Source: Clostridia bacterium
GTDB taxonomy: Bacteria; Bacillota; Clostridia; Christensenellales; CAG-138
Direction: 5' to 3'
NCBI GenBank assembly: GCA_030527115.1
Contig: JAUNBM010000008.1
Location: 1-59,809 of the forward strand
DNA: 59,809 nt
In this document: piece after piece, positions 51,992 to 59,733 of the stretch
How the letters are laid out: each line of letters begins with the position of its first letter
How positions within the stretch are numbered: position 1 is the first letter of the stretch
Notes under the pieces: model-generated
Seen by the model: only the letters and a program-made list of their open reading frames with translations
Database searches by the model: none
Told to the model about the DNA's origin: nothing
Translations under genes and position numbers: made by a program

Positions 51992-52333
51992 TTAATTATC
52001 CCACTTTAGCTGGCGGCCGCCGATTAGATGAAGGTGCAGATGCGGGACGCTCTGCCCGCCGTCGTTGCCGATATTGGTAATCAGCCGGTAGCCGGTCTCG
52101 GCAAGCCCCTTTTCTTTGGCAAGGGTTCGCGCAACTTTGAACAGCCGCGACAAGAGCGCGTCGTTTTCCTCGCTCAAGGTCTGCGCGCTCTCGATGTGCG
52201 CCTTGGGAATGAGCAGGATGTGTACGGGCGCTTGCGGCGCGATATCGTTGAACGCGAGAACCAGCTCGTCCTCGTACACCTTGGCGGAGGGGATCAGCCC
52301 CTCGGCAATCTTACAAAACAAACAGTCGGTCAT
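51992..52333 (-). CDS. HIT-family (HinT) purine nucleotide phosphoramidase
   Basis: A 113-residue soluble nucleotide hydrolase. It starts MTDCLFCKIAEGLIPSAKVYEDELV, with the family motif HxHxHxx in QSVPHLHLHLIGG. It overlaps mtaB by 4 nt and is the last gene of the prmA operon, a common neighbourhood in Firmicutes. Confidence 0.95.
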   Translation of the reverse strand: MTDCLFCKIAEGLIPSAKVYEDELVLAFNDIAPQAPVHILLIPKAHIESAQTLSEENDALLSRLFKVARTLAKEKGLAETGYRLITNIGNDGGQSVPHLHLHLIGGRQLKWDN

Positions 52334-53736
52334 TGATCTATTCTCCTTCCGGTGGCAAGAGTGCCCTCCTGCCCCGTTATTTCAACCGTTATCAGCTCTC
52401 CGTCAGCGCCATCGACGCGCACCCGGACATAGTTTTCGGTATAGCCGGTTCCGTCGCTTTCCATCAGCACCCGGTGGATGGTGCCTTTTTGACGCATGAT
52501 GAAGGCGGTTTCCAGCTCCTCGCCCAATTCGAGGAACTCGCGGGTTCGAGCGGCCTTTACCGACTTTGGAAGCTGACCGGGGAAGGTTGCCGCCTTAGTT
52601 CCTGCCCGCCTTGAATAGGGGAATACATGGATGCGGGAAAAGCCGATTTCGCGGACAAAGCTTAGGGAGGCTTCATGCTCAGCGGTGGTTTCGCCGGCAA
52701 AGCCGCAAATTATATCGGTGGTCACGGCGCAGTCGGGCATCGCGTCGCGGAGCTTTTGAACCGCGGAACGAAACGCGTCGGTCGTATAGCGGCGGTTCAT
52801 CCTTTGAAGGACGGAATCCGACCCGCTTTGCAACGAAAGATGGAAGTGGCGGCAGAGCGAGCGGCTTTTGGAAAGAAGCTCGACCGCTTCATCGGTGATG
52901 AAGGTGGGTTCAAGCGAACCGAGCCGCAAACGGGGAACGCCCAAGGCGTCGCTGAGGCGGATTACATCGAGCAAGTCCCTCTCCCCGTCGCGGTAAGCGC
53001 AAAGCTGAATTCCGGCTAAAACAACCTCCTTGTACCCCGCGCTTACGAGGGCGGACAGCTCCTTTTCACAGCTTTCCATCGACCGTGAGCTGAGATTGCC
53101 ACGGGCGAACGGGATAATGCAATAGGAGCAAAAGCGGTTGCACCCATCCTGTATTTTGAGCATCGCCCGCGTGCGGCTGTCATGCGTAGCAGAGAGGTCG
53201 AAAAAAGGAACTTGAGACTTTTTTGCACCCGACGTCTCCCCGGAAGCTATTCCGGTTTGCTCGTCCTCATTCTGACTATGGTGCGTTTTTGCCCCAAGCT
53301 CGCCCTCGCCCCAATCGCCGGAGCGGGAGGTTTCGTCCGCGCACGGAGTTTTTGAGGGAGTCTGTGACTTATCGCCGCTCTCTTCGTTAGTCTGACCGGA
53401 CAAAGCCTGTTCGCAATAGCGGACGATATGGGGCTTGTCGCGGTTTCCTATTACGAGCGAGACCCCTTTCAGCGCCGCAACCTCGTCCGCGGCTACTGCA
53501 GGATAGCATCCGGCCGCAACTATGAGCGCAGAGGGGTTTTGCGCGTGGGCGCGCGTGAGAAGTTGACGCGATTTCTTGTCGCTCATTTGAGTGACCGTAC
53601 AGGTGTTTACGATATAGACGTCAGCATGAGACGAAAACGGGACAACATCGTGCCCCGCTTTTGCAAAGAGTTCCTCCATCGCCTGGGTTTCATAATGGTT
53701 TACTTTGCAACCGAGGGTGCTGAAGGCGACGCGCAT
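52330..53736 (-). CDS. mtaB: tRNA t6A37 methylthiotransferase MtaB
   Basis: A 468-residue radical-SAM enzyme adding a methylthio group to t6A37 of tRNA. The N-terminal MTTase domain has its three cluster Cys (C10 in STLGCKVN, C46 in VNTCTV, C77 in AAGCYP); the radical-SAM motif is CNRFCSYC (C199, C203, C206); a C-terminal TRAM domain ends the protein. An extra hydrophilic stretch of nearly 60 residues (about 114-171) sits between the MTTase and SAM domains, making it longer than usual. ATG 53736 overlaps the rsmE stop codon (TGATG). Confidence 0.94.
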   Translation of the reverse strand: MRVAFSTLGCKVNHYETQAMEELFAKAGHDVVPFSSHADVYIVNTCTVTQMSDKKSRQLLTRAHAQNPSALIVAAGCYPAVAADEVAALKGVSLVIGNRDKPHIVRYCEQALSGQTNEESGDKSQTPSKTPCADETSRSGDWGEGELGAKTHHSQNEDEQTGIASGETSGAKKSQVPFFDLSATHDSRTRAMLKIQDGCNRFCSYCIIPFARGNLSSRSMESCEKELSALVSAGYKEVVLAGIQLCAYRDGERDLLDVIRLSDALGVPRLRLGSLEPTFITDEAVELLSKSRSLCRHFHLSLQSGSDSVLQRMNRRYTTDAFRSAVQKLRDAMPDCAVTTDIICGFAGETTAEHEASLSFVREIGFSRIHVFPYSRRAGTKAATFPGQLPKSVKAARTREFLELGEELETAFIMRQKGTIHRVLMESDGTGYTENYVRVRVDGADGELITVEITGQEGTLATGRRIDQ

Positions 53737-54455
53737 CACTCAACCTCATACATGACCTGAGCCAGCATCGCCATGCCGGCGGTCTCGGTTCGCAAAATCC
53801 GAGGCCCAAGGCTGACCGCAATCGCGCCAAGCTCCTGTAGGCCCGCGACTTCTTTTGGATCGAACCCGCCCTCCGGCCCAATGATCAGCGCGATTCTTCC
53901 GCCGATATCACAGCCGCCTATCGCCTGCTTTAAGGTGCGCTCCGTTTCGCCCTCATATGCCATAAGCAGGGTATCGAAGCCGCCCAGGTCGAGTTCATCA
54001 ATCCTTTGCAAGGGCTTTATCTGCGGGATGATTCCGCGCTTGCTCTGCTTTGCCGCTTCGAGCGATACCCGCTGATACCGCGCAAGCCTGCGGTCGAAGT
54101 CGGACTTGGAAACGGGGAGACAGCGCGCGCTCAGCACCGGAACGATTCGCATTATGCCCAGCTCCACGCACTTTTGGATGATTATTTCCAGCTTCCCCGC
54201 CTTGGGGACGCATTGAAACAGCGTAATCTTGTGGCGGGGTTCCGACTTGCTTTCCGTCCATTCGCCGGTTTTCAGCATCACGAAGTCGGAGACGATGGAA
54301 ATTATCTTCGCCTCGCATTCCCTGCCCCTCGCGTCGCAGATTTCAACGCTGTCGCCGGGCTTCAGCCGCAAAACCTTGGCGATGTGCTTAACATCCTCGC
54401 CGGAAATCCGCGCCGTCCCATTTTGCAGTATTTCGGTAGTAAAAAACCTGTTCAT
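53736..54455 (-). CDS. rsmE: 16S rRNA (uracil-1498-N3)-methyltransferase RsmE
   Basis: A 239-residue SPOUT-fold methyltransferase of helix 44. The N-terminal PUA-like domain (MNRFFTTEILQNGTARISGEDVKHIAKVLRLKPGD) precedes the knotted domain with LFQCVPKAGKLEIIIQKCVELG, IGPEGGFDPKEV and LGPRILRTETAGMAML. No clear ribosome site is seen, and a gap of 142 nt separates it from prmA. It overlaps mtaB at TGATG. Confidence 0.94.
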   Translation of the reverse strand: MNRFFTTEILQNGTARISGEDVKHIAKVLRLKPGDSVEICDARGRECEAKIISIVSDFVMLKTGEWTESKSEPRHKITLFQCVPKAGKLEIIIQKCVELGIMRIVPVLSARCLPVSKSDFDRRLARYQRVSLEAAKQSKRGIIPQIKPLQRIDELDLGGFDTLLMAYEGETERTLKQAIGGCDIGGRIALIIGPEGGFDPKEVAGLQELGAIAVSLGPRILRTETAGMAMLAQVMYEVE

Positions 54456-54597
54456 TCCAAATACCTATCCATCCTCAATGTTGCACTTTTTTTGCACCAT
54501 ATAATCCGTTTTTATAAAGCGCCGCACCCGTCCTGAGCGTTGTAAACGTTTGCAAAGCCCGTACAGCTTCACAATCAGTCCCTTTTATACACCAGCA

Positions 54598-55557
54598 TCA
54601 GCCGCGACACAGGAAGGCGTGCCAATCCTCCGCGCTCAGCTCCTGCAAAAGCTCGAAGCCCTGCGCTTTAAGCGCCGCCCGAACCTCCTCGGCACGGTCG
54701 GAGATTATCCCCGAGGTAATAAACGTGCCCCCTTTTTGCACCAATCGCTTGGCAAGCGGAGCCAGCGCAATGATAACGTCCGCCACGATGTTGGCGGTTA
54801 CTATCGGATAGCGCCCTTCGATGCTTTGCTTTAGGTCGCGATCGGCAAGCACATTTCCGATTAAAATGCGGTAGCTATCATCGTCAATCCCATTCAGCCT
54901 TGCGTTCTCGCGGGCGATGCTTTCGGCAATCGGGTCGATATCCGCGGCAACTGCGCTCTTTGCGCCCAAAAGCAGCGCGGCTATCGAGAGAATCCCGCTC
55001 CCACAGCCCAAATCCAACACGGAGTCGCCCGCCGCTACGGTTTTTTCCAGCAGTTCTAAGCACATCCTCGTGGTATGATGCGCCCCCGTGCCGAAAGCCA
55101 TTCCGGGATCGAGCCGGAGTGTGGTTCGCGTGGTTGCGATAGCCGGCTCCCACGAGGGCAGAATCAGTAGTTTGCTCCCGATTTCAAGCGGCTTATAATA
55201 GCGTTTCCAGTTGTTCGCCCAGTCCTCCTCGTCGAGCAGGCTGATGCAGATGGACAGCTCGCCGTAATCGCCGTTTCCGTCCAGTTCTTTCAGCCGGAGG
55301 ATTGCCGCTTCGGCGGCTTCAAACAGGGGTTCGGAGCTTTTGTCGTCCGCCGCATATGCCTTAACGCAGGGGCGGTCGGAGCCGATATGCTCCATATCCG
55401 CAAAGTCCCAGTATTTCGCGCTCTCCTCCAAGAAGGCGCGGCAGGTTTCGGGGCTTTCCTCGACGGACAGGCTGTCCAGCCCCGCCGCCGTCAAAGCCGC
55501 GCAAACGGGCTCAAGCCCGGCGTCCGTAGTATATACCGCAAATTCTCTCCATTTCAT
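54598..55557 (-). CDS. prmA: Ribosomal protein L11 methyltransferase
   Basis: A 319-residue SAM enzyme trimethylating ribosomal protein L11. The N-terminal L11-recognition domain is followed by the methyltransferase fold with MAFGTGAHHTTRMCLELLEK and motif I SVLDLGCGSGILSIAALLLGAKSAVAADIDP, then TANIVADVIIALAP. Start MKWREF at 55557 is 6 nt after a TATAAT, so the mRNA is probably leaderless; an in-frame upstream start would precede the transcript. It heads the operon with rsmE, mtaB and hinT. Confidence 0.93.
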   Translation of the reverse strand: MKWREFAVYTTDAGLEPVCAALTAAGLDSLSVEESPETCRAFLEESAKYWDFADMEHIGSDRPCVKAYAADDKSSEPLFEAAEAAILRLKELDGNGDYGELSICISLLDEEDWANNWKRYYKPLEIGSKLLILPSWEPAIATTRTTLRLDPGMAFGTGAHHTTRMCLELLEKTVAAGDSVLDLGCGSGILSIAALLLGAKSAVAADIDPIAESIARENARLNGIDDDSYRILIGNVLADRDLKQSIEGRYPIVTANIVADVIIALAPLAKRLVQKGGTFITSGIISDRAEEVRAALKAQGFELLQELSAEDWHAFLCRG

Positions 55558-55563
55558 CGTTGC

Positions 55564-55593
55564 ATTATAACACGATTTATGCTGAAGTATCAA
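55564..55593 (-). promoter_or_regulatory. Promoter of the leaderless prmA operon
   Basis: Minus strand: TTGATA (55588-55593), 18-nt spacer, TATAAT (55564-55569), then 6 nt to the ATG at 55557. No Shine-Dalgarno. Confidence 0.75.
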
Positions 55594-55600
55594 TCCAAAC

Positions 55601-55629
55601 TTGATAAAAACCCCATTCTGTGCTAAACT
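55601..55629 (+). promoter_or_regulatory. lgt promoter
   Basis: TTGATA (55601-55606), 17-nt spacer, TAAACT (55624-55629), back to back with the prmA promoter; GGAGG follows before the ATG at 55652. Confidence 0.65.
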
Positions 55630-55651
55630 TCTTTCTGAATGGAGGCTTAAT

Positions 55652-56644
55652 ATGCATCAGTACTTTGACTTTGGGCTCTTTACCCTCCCTGCAATGGGCG
55701 TTTGCATCCTCATTGGAACGCTAATCGCTCTGGCTGTTTTGTTCTTTATCCGCCGGTACAGCGTCCTGTCCGCCGACGACATTCTCGACGGGATTATTTG
55801 GGCGGTTTTAATCGGCTTTCTGCTTGCAAAAGTGCTGTTCTGGATTGTTGAGCCCGAGGCGTTCACCCTCGATTTCAGTTCCACCGGAGCGTTTTTTGAA
55901 AGCCTTTGGAGCTTGATAGGCGAGGGCATGGTCTTCTACGGCGGACTTATCGGAGGCGTTGGCGCGCTTGCCCTTGTCGCCCGCAGAAAGAAAAAGGGCT
56001 TTTTCACCTATTGCGACCTATTTGCACCATGCTTCTGCTTGGCGCACGCGGGCGGCCGCTTCGGCTGTTATTTCAGCGGCTGTTGCTACGGCATGGAATG
56101 CGTCTCTCCGATATCAATCAACTATCCGGTGCATGGAGAATTTGCCCTGCGCCTGCCGACACAGCTGATGGAAGCCGGCTTTTTAATCATCTTAGCCGTT
56201 TCACTCATCATCGTGCTGAAAAAATCTAAGCGCACAGGAACGGTAACCGCGTGGTATCTTCTTTTGTACAGCGTCTGGCGCTTTATTATCGAGTTTTTCC
56301 GTGGCGACCCGCGCGGCGCAATCGGAGCGCTGTCCACTTCGCAGTTCATAAGCCTGTTCATCTTTGCGGGCGGCGTCCTCGTTTTGATTCTCAGCCGCAA
56401 GTGGGAAAAACCCGTCTTGCCCTCCGATGTTTCACGTGAAACAGCAAACGGAGAGCCGGATGATGCGGCGGACGACCCGCAAATGGCGAGCGATTCGGAC
56501 GAAAGCCCGGCGAGGGATCCCGTTCCGGAGTTCCTTAAAGGGAATGCGGACGAACCGGAACGCGAAATAAACGAGGAAGATTCTGCTCCTGACGGCGGGA
56601 CTTGCGATACCGCCTCCGACGAGGGAGAGCATAAGGGCGAGTAA
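55652..56644 (+). CDS. lgt: Prolipoprotein diacylglyceryl transferase with acidic C-terminal extension
   Basis: A 330-residue membrane enzyme that attaches diacylglycerol to the lipobox Cys of lipoproteins. Seven membrane helices occupy about 1-250. Conserved regions include FWIVEPEAF, GMVFYGGLIGGVGALAL, HAGGRFGCYFSGCCYGMEC and WRFIIEFFRGDPRG. The last about 80 residues form an acidic, low-complexity tail (DDAADDPQMASDSDESPARD and onward) not needed in other Lgt proteins. One parS site lies in the tail. ATG 55652 has GGAGG 6 nt upstream. Confidence 0.93.
   Translation: MHQYFDFGLFTLPAMGVCILIGTLIALAVLFFIRRYSVLSADDILDGIIWAVLIGFLLAKVLFWIVEPEAFTLDFSSTGAFFESLWSLIGEGMVFYGGLIGGVGALALVARRKKKGFFTYCDLFAPCFCLAHAGGRFGCYFSGCCYGMECVSPISINYPVHGEFALRLPTQLMEAGFLIILAVSLIIVLKKSKRTGTVTAWYLLLYSVWRFIIEFFRGDPRGAIGALSTSQFISLFIFAGGVLVLILSRKWEKPVLPSDVSRETANGEPDDAADDPQMASDSDESPARDPVPEFLKGNADEPEREINEEDSAPDGGTCDTASDEGEHKGE
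56428..56443. other. parS site 1 (perfect)
   Basis: TGTTTCACGTGAAACA, an exact match to the ParB binding site, inside the lgt coding region where it encodes DVSRETA. Its position beside parA-parB confirms the chromosome-segregation locus. Confidence 0.97.
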
Positions 56645-56645
56645 T

Positions 56646-56661
56646 TGTTTCACGTGAAACA
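56646..56661. other. parS site 2 (perfect)
   Basis: A second exact TGTTTCACGTGAAACA, directly after the lgt stop codon and about 90 nt before the parA promoter, 218 nt from site 1. Confidence 0.97.
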
Positions 56662-56727
56662 TACCCGCAAAAGCCGCGGATAAACCCAATCGGACGCGCC
56701 GCAGGGAAGAACGCATAGCGCAAGGGT

Positions 56728-56756
56728 TTGCATTTTCGGCGGGGCTCGGCTATAAT
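56728..56756 (+). promoter_or_regulatory. parA-parB promoter
   Basis: TTGCAT (56728-56733), 17-nt spacer, TATAAT (56751-56756), followed by GGGGAG before the parA ATG at 56786. Confidence 0.75.
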
Positions 56757-56785
56757 GGACTATATGGAAGAACGGGGAGTACAGG

Positions 56786-57547
56786 ATGGCGAGGATAATT
56801 GCGATAGCCAATCAAAAGGGCGGGGTCGGCAAGACGACTACGGCGGTGAATTTGAGCGCCTGCCTTGCACAGCGGAATAAAAGAACGCTGTTTATTGACA
56901 TAGACCCGCAGGGGAATGGAACGAGCGGGCTTGGCGTAAGGAAAACCGAGTTGGAAAGATCCATATACGACGTTTTGATAAACGAGGAGCCGATTTCACA
57001 AACGGTTCTAAAGACGATGGTCGAAGGGCTGAATATGGTGCCTTCGAGCATTGATTTGGCAGGCGCGGAGGTTGAGCTGGTCAATCTCATGGCGCGGGAA
57101 CAGGTGCTGAAGAACGCGGTGAAGCCGGTTTCCGGCGACTATGACTTCATCATCATCGACTGCCCGCCCTCGTTGGGACTTTTAACGCTTAATGCGCTGA
57201 CCTGCGCCGATACCGTGCTGGTTCCGATTCAATGCGAGTATTATGCGCTGGAGGGCCTTTCCCAGCTGATGAACACCGTGAGACTGGTTCGGAAGAATTT
57301 AAACCCCGGCCTCGACGTCGAGGGCGTGGTTCTGACGATGTTCGATGCGAGGACGAATCTTTCGATGCAGGTCGTTCAAGAGGTAAAGAAATTCTTTAAA
57401 AACAAGGTGTACAACACCATAATTCCACGAACGGTTCGTTTGGGCGAGGCGCCTTCCTTTGGATTGCCGATAACCCTGTACGCCCCGAAGAATGTGGGCG
57501 CGCTGGCGTATATGAGCCTGGCGGACGAGCTGATAGGAAAGGAGTAG
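56786..57547 (+). CDS. parA: Chromosome-partitioning ATPase ParA (Soj)
   Basis: A 253-residue Walker-type ATPase that moves origins and regulates DnaA. The deviant Walker A IANQKGGVGKTTTAVNLSACL is at the N-terminus, A' box IDIDPQGNGTSGLG, Walker B FIIIDCPPSLGLLTLNAL. The length is typical of the chromosomal Soj type without an N-terminal HTH. GGGGAG lies 6 nt before the ATG. parB follows 2 nt after the stop codon. Confidence 0.97.
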   Translation: MARIIAIANQKGGVGKTTTAVNLSACLAQRNKRTLFIDIDPQGNGTSGLGVRKTELERSIYDVLINEEPISQTVLKTMVEGLNMVPSSIDLAGAEVELVNLMAREQVLKNAVKPVSGDYDFIIIDCPPSLGLLTLNALTCADTVLVPIQCEYYALEGLSQLMNTVRLVRKNLNPGLDVEGVVLTMFDARTNLSMQVVQEVKKFFKNKVYNTIIPRTVRLGEAPSFGLPITLYAPKNVGALAYMSLADELIGKE

Positions 57548-57549
57548 CC

Positions 57550-58389
57550 ATGGCAAGGGGAGGTTTGGGCAGAGGTTTGGACGCGCTCCTCGGCGGGGAG
57601 GACGAGTCCCGCTCCGCAGGAGTAAAAGAGGTGAGGATAGGCGAGCTGGACGTCAATCCCAATCAGCCGCGCAAGTCGTTTGACGAGGAACGGTTACAGG
57701 AGCTGGCGGCTTCGATAAAGCGGCACGGGATAGTACAGCCGCTTTTGGTGCGCAAAAACGGCTCGCGGTATACGATAGTTGCCGGGGAGCGGCGCTATCG
57801 TGCCGCAAGGATGCTGGGGCTTTCTTCGGTTCCCGTGATTATCACCGCGCTTGACGAGCAGAAAACGGCTGAGGTCTCGCTGATTGAGAATATCCAGCGC
57901 GAGGATTTGAACCCGATTGAGGAAGCGGCGGCGATCAACTTTTTGATGAAACAGCACGATCTGACGCAGGAGGAGATTTCGGAGCGCATAGGCAAGAGCC
58001 GCTCGGCAATAGCGAACAGCCTGCGCCTTCTAAAGCTCGACAGCCGGGTTCAGGCTCATGTTGCGGACGGAAAGCTGTCCGCGGGCCATGCAAAGATGCT
58101 CGCCGGCGTTGAGGATGCGGCTCGGCAACGAGGGCTTGCCGAGCGTTGCATAAGCGAGGGCTGGAGCGTGAGGATGCTCGAGGAGGCTTTGCGCGCGGCG
58201 TCCGGAAAAAAGCCGTCGAAGCGCAAAAAATCGGAGCAAAGCCGCGAAATGAAGGAGCTTACCCGCACGTTTCGCGAGCATCTCGGGGCGAAGGTGGAGA
58301 TTCAAGGTTCGGAGGAGCGCGGCAAGGTTATAATCTCCTATTATTCAAAGGACGACCTGGAAAACATTTATAAGGCGATCGTCGAGTAG
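57550..58389 (+). CDS. parB: Chromosome-partitioning protein ParB (Spo0J)
   Basis: A 279-residue parS-binding CTPase that loads SMC at the origin. MARGGLGRGLDALLGG at the N-terminus carries the ParA-activating LGRGL; the CTP-binding region has NPNQPRKSFDEE, GIVQPLLVRK and VAGERRYRAARMLGLSSVPV; the HTH is LTQEEISERIGKSRSAIANSLRLLKL; a C-terminal dimer domain ends the protein. The two parS sites lie just upstream of the operon. Confidence 0.97.
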   Translation: MARGGLGRGLDALLGGEDESRSAGVKEVRIGELDVNPNQPRKSFDEERLQELAASIKRHGIVQPLLVRKNGSRYTIVAGERRYRAARMLGLSSVPVIITALDEQKTAEVSLIENIQREDLNPIEEAAAINFLMKQHDLTQEEISERIGKSRSAIANSLRLLKLDSRVQAHVADGKLSAGHAKMLAGVEDAARQRGLAERCISEGWSVRMLEEALRAASGKKPSKRKKSEQSREMKELTRTFREHLGAKVEIQGSEERGKVIISYYSKDDLENIYKAIVE

Positions 58390-58513
58390 AATAAAGGAGC
58401 GAAACGAGGATGCGCGCCCGCCAAAGAGGGCTTTGGAGCGCAGGTTTTCGCAAGCGGAGCCGGGTGGGAACGCAATCGCGAGCCGTCTGCGGCAGGAAGT
58501 TGAGGGGTGAACT

Positions 58514-59317
58514 ATGAAGATTAAATGCGAGTATTGCGACAATTTTGTAGAGGACACTGAGGAACAGTGCCCAAATTGCGGCGCGCCAAACTCAAATATG
58601 ATAAGGAGCGGCATTGGAGTTCCGAAAACGATAGAGGAACTGCAGGCTTTTTGCCGCGAGCATCAGATTCCGCTCGAAAAGGCGAGGTTTTTCATAGGGG
58701 AAAACTATGTAGGCCCGCGGGCGTTCGGCATATACCGCGAGGAAGGCGGCAACGTCGTCGTATATAAGAACAAATCGGACGGAAGCCGAAGCGTTCGATA
58801 TCGCGGAAGCGACGAAGCCTATGCCGTAAACGAGATATATCAGAAACTGAAAGCCGAGGTTTTGCAGAGGAAGAACGCGGCGGCGGGCACGACCGCTTCG
58901 CCTGTTGGGAAGGCTACGGGCAGGACGCGGATGTCCGGAGTTATAATTGGGCTGATTGTATTGGTTGCTATCGTCCTGTTTATCGCGTCCGGGGATAATA
59001 CGCCGAACGACGGCTATTATTACTATGATGATTATGGCTACTACTTCAATTCGGGCTCGTGGTATCAATTCGACGATGCGCAACAGGAATGGCTTCCTGC
59101 TGACAGCGTGGACGAGGAGCTTAACGACAGCTATTCCGATTATTGGGCGGGCGACTCCTATTCCGGGGATTCCAATGTTTCAGACTTTTCGGACAGCGAT
59201 TATTATTCCATTACCGATGATGAGGACTGGGCAAACGATTGGGACGATGATGATTTTGATTGGGACAACGGCTCCGACTGGGACAGCGGAGCTTCCGACT
59301 GGGACAGCGACTGGTAA
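58514..59317 (+). CDS. Zinc-ribbon membrane protein with Asp/Trp-rich tail
   Basis: A 267-residue protein of unknown function. An N-terminal zinc ribbon (CEYCDNFVEDTEEQCPNCG, residues 4-22) is followed by a soluble part to about 125, one membrane helix (GVIIGLIVLVAIVLFIA, about 143-161) and a C-terminal region of very low complexity, dominated by Asp, Tyr, Ser and Trp (DDDDFDWDNGSDWDSG). The zinc ribbon should lie in the cytosol and the acidic tail outside. The ATG has GAGGGG upstream. The 58390-58513 gap before it shows nothing clear. Confidence 0.82.
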   Translation: MKIKCEYCDNFVEDTEEQCPNCGAPNSNMIRSGIGVPKTIEELQAFCREHQIPLEKARFFIGENYVGPRAFGIYREEGGNVVVYKNKSDGSRSVRYRGSDEAYAVNEIYQKLKAEVLQRKNAAAGTTASPVGKATGRTRMSGVIIGLIVLVAIVLFIASGDNTPNDGYYYYDDYGYYFNSGSWYQFDDAQQEWLPADSVDEELNDSYSDYWAGDSYSGDSNVSDFSDSDYYSITDDEDWANDWDDDDFDWDNGSDWDSGASDWDSDW

Positions 59318-59403
59318 AACCGAAACGGCAGAGCCGGGATTCCGGCGAACGGCGGCGGCGTAGGCGTAAAGCACCGCCTCGATTAACAGGAACACAAAAT
59401 CGA

Positions 59404-59503
59404 AGCATGAAAAAAGAGCAAGCCTAAAACTTGCTCCATTTGGCATAAGTGCCCTAAAGGAGTTGCCGAAAAACGCCGGCTCTCCTCTTTCCTCGAATGG
59501 AGG
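59404..59503 (-). ncRNA. Candidate structured RNA ending in an intrinsic terminator
   Basis: On the minus strand four short hairpins occur in a row: 59491-59503 (CCTC/GAGG), 59459-59485 (GGAG..GCCG/CGGC..CTCC), 59442-59453 (GGCA/TGCC) and 59416-59436 (GAGCAAG/CTTGCTC), the last followed by TTTTTT as in a rho-independent terminator. No convincing minus-strand gene leads to it. The promoter is not clear (a TATATA lies at about 59541-59546). A remnant of a coding gene is an alternative. Confidence 0.3.
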
Positions 59504-59612
59504 TTGTTTTAGGTATAAGCCCATTTCACGATTCATAGCTTATATATCCTTCGTATACCAAATGTTATTTGTCTCTTTGTGAAATATTGCTACGCAATAA
59601 GAAATACCCCGC

Positions 59613-59733
59613 GGGCAAATTAGCGATTACACAGGCAACTTTAATGAAATATTTCGCTACGCTCAATATGAAATATCTCACTCCGTTCGATATGAAATAC
59701 CTCTCTCCGCTCGGTATGAAATAAAATTTGCCC
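59613..59733. repeat. 24-bp tandem repeat array between inverted repeats
   Basis: Three units of exactly 24 bp (59644-59667, 59668-59691, 59692-59715) begin ATGAAATA and share a T/C-rich CGCT or CGTT middle; a partial fourth begins at 59716. The array is flanked by a 9-bp inverted repeat GGGCAAATT (59613-59621) and AATTTGCCC (59725-59733), and GAAATATTTC within unit 1 is itself a palindrome. No gene is seen in 59504-59809. Confidence 0.75.

Noticed and set aside
51821..52009. 62-codon frame after the second CNNM gene
   Set aside because: It begins at a TTG inside the terminator hairpin, lacks a ribosome site and ends opposite the HIT gene.
59180..59536. 118-codon minus-strand frame at the right end
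   Set aside because: It is antisense to the Asp/Trp-rich tail and runs through the terminator hairpin; low complexity explains the open frame.
59644..59715. Possible CRISPR array
   Set aside because: The 24-bp units are contiguous with no spacers and degenerate; no cas genes are nearby.
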